The position numbers were made by a program, and so were the translations under genes. The notes beneath the pieces are model-generated. The model made no database searches and had not been told where the DNA came from. It saw only the letters and a program-made list of their open reading frames with translations. 7,382 nucleotides of DNA. Source: a bacterium. GTDB lineage: Bacteria; Planctomycetota; B15-G4; JADJEK01. The DNA lies in contig JAUIEL010000346.1 in the NCBI GenBank assembly GCA_030428825.1, positions 1-7,382 of the forward strand. Reading direction: 5' to 3'. The first letter of the stretch is position 1; the number at the start of each line of letters is the position of its first letter. Shown one piece after another: positions 1 through 5,968 of this stretch.

Positions 1-672
1 GTAGACGAAGGCCACCAGCAGGAATACGGCCATCATCGCGGCACGCGCCTCCGCCCCGGAGGTCGTCTCGACGCCCGCGATGTCCTGCGCGATGACGACC
101 CCGAACGGGTTCGTCCCGGCGCACGCCCACCCGATCCCGTACGGCACCCAGACCATCCCCATCGCGACGATCGAGTCGGTCTTCATCGCGATCGCCATCG
201 TCACGAGGATCGGGATGAGCGGGACGTACTCCTCCCCCATCCCGATCGAGTAGGCGCCGGCGCTGAAGAGGACGAGGCAGCCGCCGATGAGGATCCACGG
301 GCTGTGCCCGAGTCGATGGACCGCGCTGTGGAGCGCCGCGTCGATCGCCCCCGTCCGCCGCAGGACGGCGATCACGCCTCCGACGAGGAAGACCAGGAAG
401 ATGATGTCCCTCGCCTCGTCCAGGCCGCGCGGGATCGCGGTGAGGAAGTGCCACGGCCGGAGGGTCTTCTGCGCGTCCCCCGCGACCCTCTCGTAACTCC
501 CCGCGACGACCATCTCCCGACTCGGGTTCTCCGGATACGGCACCCGCTCGAACGTCCCCTGCGGCACGAGGTACGTCAGGATCTGCGCCAGGACCACGAT
601 CGAGAAGATCAGGACCAGCGAGTCGATCGAGAAGCTCTTCTTCTTCCGGGTCGTCGTCGGGGTGTCCGCCAT
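1..672 (-). CDS. YfcC/DcuC-family membrane transporter, N-terminal 224 residues (3' end outside window)
   Basis: Integral membrane carrier of the YfcC type (DcuC superfamily, Pfam PF03606), a family annotated as C4-dicarboxylate or basic amino-acid/peptide-related carriers; the substrate cannot be told from sequence. The frame is open from the ATG at 672 to the window edge. A basic N-terminus (RKKK at 10-13) is followed by a hydrophobic helix at about 18-36. Further hydrophobic segments lie near 85-104, 125-143, 150-163, 167-186 and from 209 on. Family-like motifs are VPQGTFER (36-43), GGVIAVLRRTGAID (98-111), GMGEEYVP (144-151) and NPFGVVIAQDIAG (188-200) followed by TSG (204-206). The start is well fixed: GGAGG lies 5 nt upstream and an in-frame TAG lies at 696-694. 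Usual family length is about 450-500 residues, so roughly half is missing. It is divergent from the S9 peptidase, which hints at uptake of peptide breakdown products, an inference from position only. Confidence 0.85.
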   Translation of the reverse strand, partial: MADTPTTTRKKKSFSIDSLVLIFSIVVLAQILTYLVPQGTFERVPYPENPSREMVVAGSYERVAGDAQKTLRPWHFLTAIPRGLDEARDIIFLVFLVGGVIAVLRRTGAIDAALHSAVHRLGHSPWILIGGCLVLFSAGAYSIGMGEEYVPLIPILVTMAIAMKTDSIVAMGMVWVPYGIGWACAGTNPFGVVIAQDIAGVETTSGAEARAAMMAVFLLVAFVY

Positions 673-677
673 GCGCG

Positions 678-682
678 CCTCC
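678..682 (-). promoter_or_regulatory. Shine-Dalgarno of the transporter gene
   Basis: GGAGG on the minus strand, five bases before the ATG at 672. It is a strong anti-16S match and decides the start, together with the in-frame stop just upstream at 696-694. Confidence 0.75.
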
Positions 683-744
683 GGCGGGCGATCCTAGCGA
701 CGAGGCCCGGGATTCCCTTTAAATGGCGTCGAACCGACCGCACC
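683..744. promoter_or_regulatory. Divergent intergenic region with AT-rich island, possible promoter(s)
   Basis: The 85 bp between the transporter and peptidase starts must carry control signals for at least one of them. The only AT-rich run is at about 711-724 (ATTCCCTTTAAAT). Within it TTTAAA at 718-723 is a perfect palindrome that could act as a -10-like element in either direction. It would give a short leader for the peptidase (ATG at 758) and a somewhat longer one for the transporter (ATG at 672). I see no convincing -35 box and no clear operator repeat. The promoter role is inferred from location and composition. Confidence 0.3.
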
Positions 745-750
745 GGAGAG
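745..750 (+). promoter_or_regulatory. Shine-Dalgarno of the S9 peptidase gene
   Basis: GGAGAG ends seven bases before the ATG at 758, a good ribosome-binding site that supports this start. An earlier ATG at 723 is in another frame. Confidence 0.65.
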
Positions 751-757
751 TCCGCCG

Positions 758-3172
758 ATGAACGCGCTCCTCGTCACCTGGTTCCTGCTCCTCCCCGGGG
801 ACGGCTCGGACGCGACCGACCGGCCGGCGGCGAAGCCGGCGGACGCGACGCCGGCCGCGGACGTCCTCCGCCCGACCCTGAACGAGATCTTCAAGCCGCC
901 GACGCTCCTCGGGCGACGCCCGCGCCTCGACGCGATCTCCGCCGACGGGCGGTTCGTCACCTATCGCTGGGCGGAGAAGGACGAGGAGGAGCCGAAGGCC
1001 TCGCTCTGGCTGACGCGGACCGACGGCACCGTCGACCCGATCCGGCTGTTCGACGAGGACGACGACGTCCGGACCTGGTGGACGCGCGACGGCGCCACGC
1101 TCCTGGTCCTCCGCGACGGCTGGCTCGAGACGCTCGACGCGGCCACCGCCACGACCTCGATCCGCACCTCCCCGCTGATGAGGACCGGCGCCGTCCGCGG
1201 GCTCCACCTCTTCGAGGACGGCCGCCGCCTCGCGTTCCAGGCCGGCGAGGACCGGCAGGTCTGGGTGGTCGACCTCGTCTCCGGGACGCGGACCGCGCCG
1301 GCGGACGCGCTCGAGAACCGCGGCCCGTGGTTCCAGGTGCTCGAGGACCGCGGCCTCGTCGCGGTCCTCGCCGACCGGACGCGCCTCGACGCGGGCCGCC
1401 CCGCGCGCCCGTCCGACGCGAACGCGACGAACGAGGACGGCGCCGCGTCCGCCGCGAAGAAGCCGGGGAAGAAGGAGGCGGCCGAGAAGCGCGTCCTCTG
1501 GCTCGTGCCGCTCGACCCGGAAGGCCTGACGGTCGAGACGCGGTTCGAGGAGGGGGAGCGGATCGAGGTCTCGGCGGACGGGCGGTTCGTGCTCCGCACC
1601 GAGCAGAAGCGGTCCCCCGCCCGCAAGCTGATCATGGCCGACTACCTCACCGATCGGGTGACCACCGTCGACGTCCGGAGCTCGCTCCCTGGCGACGACG
1701 GCGTGGAGACGACGATCGAGCTCTACTCGATCGACGACGAGGAGGCGTTCGCGCCGCCGATCGACGAGGCCTCGCACTTCTGGACGCACCAGGCGACCTG
1801 GAGCCCGTCCGGCGCCCGCCTCCTCGTCCATCGCCTGAGCAACGACTTCCACGTCCGGCAGGTCCTCGTCGTCGACGCGGCGACCCGCACCGGCCGCCTC
1901 GTCTTCACCGAGCGGGACGACGCCTGGGTCGGCGGACCCCTCCTCTGGGCCGGATGGGCCGGGAAGACGGAGACGGTCCTGTTCACGTCCGAGCGGTCCG
2001 GATGGAACCACCTCTACGCCCACGATCTGGCGGCCGGCGAGACCCGCCCGATCACCGACCCCGCGCGCCGGGCCGAGCTCCACGACCTCGAGGTCGCGGA
2101 CGACGGCACGCGCGTCGTGGTCCTGATGAACGACCCCGACCCGGCCGAGCGCCACCTCTTCACCGTGCCGCTCCTCCCCGGCGGGCCGTCCGCGGTCCGC
2201 CGCCTCACCGACGGCGAGGGGACGGCGACCCGCCCGCTCCTCTCCCTCGACGCGTCGACCGTCGCGTTCTCCTGGTCGACCCTCGGCGTCCCGGACGAGC
2301 TCGCCGCCGTCTCGGTCGCCGACCCCGCGCCGACCCGCCTCACCGACACGGTCCCGAAGGCGTACGGCGAGATGGCGTTCCCCGCGCCGGAGATCGTCGA
2401 GTACGAGAACCCGGACGACGGCGTGAAGGTCCGCGCCCTCCTCTACAAGCCGGTCCCGTTCGACCCGTCGCGGACGTACCCGGCCGTCCTGTTCATCCAC
2501 GGCGCCGGGTACCTCCAGAACGTCACGAAGTCGATGACCTCGTACGACGTGAACATGCTGTTCCACCACCGGCTCGCCCGGAAGGGGTACGTCGTCCTCG
2601 ACCCGGACTACCGGCACAGCAAGGGGTACGGCCGCGACTTCCGCGCCGCCATCCACGGCCACATGGGCGGGAAGGACCTCGACGACGTCGTCGCCGGCGT
2701 CGACTGGCTGAAGCGGACCGGGTACGTCGACGGCGACCGCGTCGGCCTGTACGGCGGGTCGTACGGCGGGTTCATGACGCTGATGGCGCTCTTCACCAAG
2801 CCGGACGTCTTCCAGTGCGGCGCCGCCCTCCGCTCGGTCACCGACTGGCGGACGTACAACGCCTGGTACACGAACGCCCGCCTCGGCGACCCGGACGACG
2901 AGCAGGAGAAGGAGAACTACGAGCGCTCCAGCCCGATCGACCACGTCGAGGGGTTGAAGAAGCCGCTCCTCCTCCTGCACGGGTTGAAGGACTCGAACGT
3001 CTTCGCGCAGGACTCGATCCGCCTGATCGAGAAGCTGATCGAGCTCGGCAAGGAGTTCGACGCGATGCTCTACCCGAGCCAGAACCACGCGTTCGACGAT
3101 CCGGAGAGCTGGATCGACGAGTACAAGCGGATCGAGCGGTGGTTCGACCGGCACCTGAAGGACCCGGAGTGA
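758..3172 (+). CDS. S9 family serine peptidase (prolyl oligopeptidase / DPP4-like)
   Basis: Serine peptidase of clan SC, family S9, which cuts short peptides, often after proline. The 804-residue protein has the expected two parts. Residues about 50-540 form a beta-propeller with WD40-like strands, such as SADGRFV near 60 and 272, WSPSG at 348-352 and SERSGWNHLY at 411-420. Residues about 548-804 form the alpha/beta-hydrolase domain. The catalytic triad is readable: Ser668 in GGSYGG, Asp745 in HGLKDSNV and His777 in QNHAF. The 32-residue Asp-His spacing equals that of human DPP4. HGAGY at 581-585 sits at the oxyanion-hole loop. The catalytic domain resembles DPP4 (VFQCG, then YNAWYT), but the DPP4 glutamate motif (DWVYEEE type) is not visible, so dipeptidyl specificity is uncertain. 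Residues 2-13 are hydrophobic without a basic n-region, a poor signal peptide, so location is open. A Lys/Ala-rich stretch near 213-247 is probably a propeller loop insertion. Confidence 0.93.
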   Translation: MNALLVTWFLLLPGDGSDATDRPAAKPADATPAADVLRPTLNEIFKPPTLLGRRPRLDAISADGRFVTYRWAEKDEEEPKASLWLTRTDGTVDPIRLFDEDDDVRTWWTRDGATLLVLRDGWLETLDAATATTSIRTSPLMRTGAVRGLHLFEDGRRLAFQAGEDRQVWVVDLVSGTRTAPADALENRGPWFQVLEDRGLVAVLADRTRLDAGRPARPSDANATNEDGAASAAKKPGKKEAAEKRVLWLVPLDPEGLTVETRFEEGERIEVSADGRFVLRTEQKRSPARKLIMADYLTDRVTTVDVRSSLPGDDGVETTIELYSIDDEEAFAPPIDEASHFWTHQATWSPSGARLLVHRLSNDFHVRQVLVVDAATRTGRLVFTERDDAWVGGPLLWAGWAGKTETVLFTSERSGWNHLYAHDLAAGETRPITDPARRAELHDLEVADDGTRVVVLMNDPDPAERHLFTVPLLPGGPSAVRRLTDGEGTATRPLLSLDASTVAFSWSTLGVPDELAAVSVADPAPTRLTDTVPKAYGEMAFPAPEIVEYENPDDGVKVRALLYKPVPFDPSRTYPAVLFIHGAGYLQNVTKSMTSYDVNMLFHHRLARKGYVVLDPDYRHSKGYGRDFRAAIHGHMGGKDLDDVVAGVDWLKRTGYVDGDRVGLYGGSYGGFMTLMALFTKPDVFQCGAALRSVTDWRTYNAWYTNARLGDPDDEQEKENYERSSPIDHVEGLKKPLLLLHGLKDSNVFAQDSIRLIEKLIELGKEFDAMLYPSQNHAFDDPESWIDEYKRIERWFDRHLKDPE

Positions 3173-3251
3173 ACCGCGTCGCTCCCGTTCCGGCGCCCGA
3201 CGCCGCGGCGCGCCCGTCCCCTCGTGCCCGCGCCCGACGACGCGGCTCCTG
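3173..3251 (+). other. Short spacer between peptidase and glycosyltransferase genes
   Basis: 79 bp, almost all G and C. I see no T-run after a hairpin (no intrinsic terminator), no AT-rich -10 element, and no Shine-Dalgarno before the ATG at 3252. The glycosyltransferase may therefore be read through from the peptidase promoter, or use a promoter or start that I cannot recognise. Confidence 0.4.
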
Positions 3252-4835
3252 ATGCTCGCCCTCCCGTTCGACTGGGAATCGCTTCCGCACCACGTCCACG
3301 TGCTCGACCCCGCGCTCGACGCGGCGGGCCGCGGGCGCCTCGCGGCGCGGCTGCGCGCCTCGACGCCGACGGCGCGCGCCACGATCGTCCTGCCGGACGG
3401 AGACGACGCCGACCTCGACCTCTGGAAGGGGCTCGGCGCGGAGATCGCCCGGGGCCGGCGCGCGAGGGGGTTCGCTCTCCGGCGCGCCGACGAGCGGCGC
3501 CGGTTCCTCGAGGCGCTCGCGCCGGACACGGTCGCCGTCCACGGGGCGCCGGCCGACGGGAGCTGGGACCGCGCGGCGGCGAAGGTGGACCCTCGCGACC
3601 CGCCGCCCCCGCCGGCTCCTCTCCCGCCGCCCCCCGCCGCGCGCGCCGGGGAGCCGATCGCGTTCGTGCTGAAGTCCGACCTCGACCGGCCGACCGCGCA
3701 CGTCGCGCAGGCGATGCAGACGGTCGCCGGCCTCGCCGCGGCCGGACGGGCGGTGACGCTGCTGGCGCCGCTCGAAGCGTCGACGCTCGCCGAGGCGCTC
3801 GACCGCTGCGGCGTCCCGGCCGACGCGGCGCTCCGGTCCCGGATCGACCACCGCGCGATCGCGCCGATCCGCCGCCGGCCCGACTCGGCGCGCGCGTTGG
3901 TCGCCGCCGTCCGGGCGCTCCGGGACGACGACGGCGTCCGCCTCCTCTACTTCCGGCAGGCGCGGATCGCGACGATGCTCCTCCCGGCGGCGCGGCGCCT
4001 CGGCGTCCGGACGTTCATGGAGGCGCATCAACCGTACGTCACCTGGGCGCTCGGCGAGCGGCGGCGGCTCGGCGCGCTCGACGGCGGCGCGCTCCCCCTC
4101 GCCCGCGGCGACCGCGCGCTCGAACGGAACGTCTACCGCGCGCTCGACGGCGTCGTCTGCACCACGCGCGCGATGCGCCGCCGCGTCCGCCGCCTGGCGC
4201 CGGAGACGCCGACGCTCCTGCTGCGAAACGGCGCCCCGGAGGACCTCCCGACCGTCGACGACGGCGCCCCGCCGCACGTCGACGTGCTGTACACCGGACG
4301 GACCGACGGCGTGAAGGGGGTCGACGTCCTGGTCGACGCGCTCGCGCGGCTCGACGGCGTCACCGCGGCGATCGTCGGCGGGCCGACCGAGGACGACCTC
4401 GCCCCCCACCGCGAACGCGTCCGCGCCCTCGGCCTCGACGACCGCGTCACCTTCTCGGGCTGGGAGCCGCAGCCCGCCCTCTTCACGCGGGTCCGCGCCG
4501 CGCGCGTCGTCGTCCACCCGCTCCCCGGCCGCGGCTCGCGCGAGTGGCGCCTCTTCACCTGCCCGCTCAAGCTGCTCGAGGCGATGGCGCTCGGGACGCC
4601 GGTCGTCGCCACCGACCTCCCGGCCGTCCGCGAGATCGTCCGCGACGGCAGGACCGGCGTGCTGGTCGAGCCGGGGAGCGCCGCCGCGCTCGCGGACGGC
4701 ATCGCGCGCCTCCTCGCGGACGAGGCGACGCGCGACCGGCTCCGGACCGCGGCGACGCGCCGCGTCGCCCGCTGGACCCGCTCGCGCCGCGCCGCGCGGC
4801 TCGGCCGGTTCCTCGACGGGACCGCGGACGGATGA
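3252..4835 (+). CDS. GT-B glycosyltransferase (GT4-like) with extra N-terminal region
   Basis: Retaining glycosyltransferase that would transfer a sugar from a nucleotide-sugar donor, probably in cytoplasmic assembly of a surface or exported glycan; donor and acceptor are unknown. Of 527 residues, 1-113 are an unassigned region, 114-129 a proline-rich linker, about 134-335 the N-terminal Rossmann-like acceptor domain, and about 343-505 a Glycos_transf_1-type donor domain. Donor-domain signs are YTGRTDGVKGVDVLVDAL (347-364), FSGW (401-404) and KLLEAMALGTPVVATDLPAVREIV (starting at 440, with Glu443), then DGRTGVLVEPG. In the EX7E motif the second Glu is Glu443, but the first position is Phe435, a variant I recall from some GT4-like proteins. 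The ATG lacks a ribosome-binding site, so the exact start is uncertain; the long unassigned N-terminus makes an alternative start possible. The stop overlaps the next gene by 4 bp. Confidence 0.85.
   Translation: MLALPFDWESLPHHVHVLDPALDAAGRGRLAARLRASTPTARATIVLPDGDDADLDLWKGLGAEIARGRRARGFALRRADERRRFLEALAPDTVAVHGAPADGSWDRAAAKVDPRDPPPPPAPLPPPPAARAGEPIAFVLKSDLDRPTAHVAQAMQTVAGLAAAGRAVTLLAPLEASTLAEALDRCGVPADAALRSRIDHRAIAPIRRRPDSARALVAAVRALRDDDGVRLLYFRQARIATMLLPAARRLGVRTFMEAHQPYVTWALGERRRLGALDGGALPLARGDRALERNVYRALDGVVCTTRAMRRRVRRLAPETPTLLLRNGAPEDLPTVDDGAPPHVDVLYTGRTDGVKGVDVLVDALARLDGVTAAIVGGPTEDDLAPHRERVRALGLDDRVTFSGWEPQPALFTRVRAARVVVHPLPGRGSREWRLFTCPLKLLEAMALGTPVVATDLPAVREIVRDGRTGVLVEPGSAAALADGIARLLADEATRDRLRTAATRRVARWTRSRRAARLGRFLDGTADG
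4832..4835 (+). promoter_or_regulatory. ATGA stop/start overlap (translational coupling)
   Basis: The TGA of the glycosyltransferase (4833-4835) overlaps the ATG of the glycerophosphotransferase gene (4832-4834). No strong Shine-Dalgarno precedes this ATG, so re-initiation by the terminating ribosome is the likely way the second protein is made, keeping the two products in step. Confidence 0.7.
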
Positions 4836-5968
4836 AGGCGAGGAAGCGTGCGACGAGGTCGTTGGCCCAGCGCTTCCGGCGCCGGCGACGCGTCCTCGTC
4901 GGCGTGTCGTCCCCGATGAACCTCGTCTGCCTCCGGCCGGTCCTCGACGTCCTCCGGGCCGACGATCGAGTCGACCTGTTCGCCGCCGGCCACGTCGGCG
5001 GCGGCGACGACGTCCGTCCCCTCCTCGCCACGGCCGGCCTCGACGACGTGACGCCGCTCTCCGAGAAGGAGGCGAAGCGGCTCGCCGGCGACCTCTACCT
5101 CTGCGTCGACGGGACCCGCTTCGGGAAGCGGTGCCACTCCCGCGTCCTCGGCTTCCACGGGGTGTCGTTCAAGGGGCGCTCCCTCGGCGACCGCCCGGGC
5201 TGGTTCCACCGCGTCATGCTCGTCGGCCCGTACCAGCGGCGGCGGTTCGTCGAGCGGGGGACGTTCGCGGCGACCGACCCGGCGCTCGTCGACGTCGGGT
5301 TCCCGAAGCTCGACCCGCTCGTCCGGGGCGAGATCGACCGCGACGCCGTCCGCGACGCCCTCGGCGTGCCGGCGGGGAACGTCTGCGTCCTCCTCGCCCC
5401 GACCTGGGGCGAGCACGCGGCGCTCGAGACGTGGGGCGAGCCGCTGGTCGACACCCTCGCCGCGATCGACGGCACGTCGCTCGTGGTGAAGCTCCACGAC
5501 CACGCGTTCGACCCGACGCGCGGCGGGGCCGACCTCCGCGACGCGATCGCGCGGTGGCGCGCGGCCGGCGTCGCGGTCTCCGAGGACCGCGACGTGGTGC
5601 CGCTCCTCGCCGCGGCCGACCTCCTGGTGACCGACGCGTCGTCGGTGGCGCAGGAGTTCTGCCTCCTCGACCGGCCGATCGTCTACGCCGACGTGCCGGA
5701 GCTGTTCGCGAGCGAGCGGTACCGCGACACGGTCGACCTCGAGACCTGGGGGCGGCGGGCGGGGACGGTGGCGGCCGACCCGGCGGAGCTCGCCGCGGCG
5801 GTGCGCGCCGCGATCGCCGACCCCGCCGCCCGGGGCGAGACCCGCCGCGCCGTCGCGGCGGACCTCTTCTTCCACCCGGGCCGCGCGACCGATCGGGCGC
5901 TCGACGTCGTCTACGCCGAGCTCGCGCTCGCGCGGCCGCCGTCGGATCAGAACAGGTCGACGACGTAG
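4832..5968 (+). CDS. CDP-glycerol glycerophosphotransferase-like protein (PF04464-type)
   Basis: Resembles TagB/TagF-type enzymes that move glycerol-phosphate or a related unit from a CDP-activated donor to a glycopolymer. At 378 residues it is near the length of single-domain TagB. The N-terminus (3-20) is rich in Arg/Lys and could hold the protein at the membrane. Family-like elements come in the expected order: FHGVSFKG (108-115, His109 at the position of a conserved catalytic-region His), VGFPKLDPLV (155-164), VLLAPTWGE (186-194), VVKLHDHAFD (218-227, His222), and DVVPLLAAADLLVTDASSV (254-272) then LLDRPIVY (278-285). The KLHD and TDASSVAQEF forms differ from classical teichoic-acid enzymes (Tyr or Pro often follows the His; TDYSS), so the donor may not be CDP-glycerol. 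The start is set by the ATGA overlap with the glycosyltransferase gene. The last seven codons overlap the opposing FG-GAP gene. Confidence 0.75.
   Translation: MKARKRATRSLAQRFRRRRRVLVGVSSPMNLVCLRPVLDVLRADDRVDLFAAGHVGGGDDVRPLLATAGLDDVTPLSEKEAKRLAGDLYLCVDGTRFGKRCHSRVLGFHGVSFKGRSLGDRPGWFHRVMLVGPYQRRRFVERGTFAATDPALVDVGFPKLDPLVRGEIDRDAVRDALGVPAGNVCVLLAPTWGEHAALETWGEPLVDTLAAIDGTSLVVKLHDHAFDPTRGGADLRDAIARWRAAGVAVSEDRDVVPLLAAADLLVTDASSVAQEFCLLDRPIVYADVPELFASERYRDTVDLETWGRRAGTVAADPAELAAAVRAAIADPAARGETRRAVAADLFFHPGRATDRALDVVYAELALARPPSDQNRSTT
5947..5968. other. Convergent 3' overlap of two genes
   Basis: The plus-strand glycerophosphotransferase gene stops with TAG at 5966-5968. The minus-strand FG-GAP gene stops with TGA at 5949-5947. 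They share 22 bp of coding sequence and leave no room for a terminator between them. Any transcription stop must lie inside the opposing gene, so antisense overlap of the two mRNAs is expected. Confidence 0.75.

Noticed and set aside
3173..3251. Intrinsic terminator or promoter after the peptidase gene
   Set aside because: GC-rich inverted bits such as GCCGCGGC are present, but there is no T-run and no AT-rich element, so neither call is supported.
304..3252. Long plus-strand open frame overlapping the transporter and peptidase genes
   Set aside because: Its product is almost only Arg, Pro, Gly, Ala and Asp with no motifs. It is an out-of-frame shadow caused by the high GC content; the peptidase frame carries a full catalytic triad.
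719..3529. 936-codon minus-strand open frame opposite the peptidase
   Set aside because: Low-complexity Arg/Val/Glu/Gly-rich product with no recognisable domain, antisense to a well-supported gene. GC-rich third positions make such antisense frames common.
2838..4517. Long minus-strand open frame opposite the peptidase end and glycosyltransferase
   Set aside because: Arg-rich product with no motif, antisense to supported genes on the other strand.
3224..4831. Upstream extension of the glycerophosphotransferase gene to a GTG at 3224
   Set aside because: The added 536 codons are Arg/Pro-rich and overlap the glycosyltransferase in another frame. Recognisable protein begins only at the ATG at 4832.
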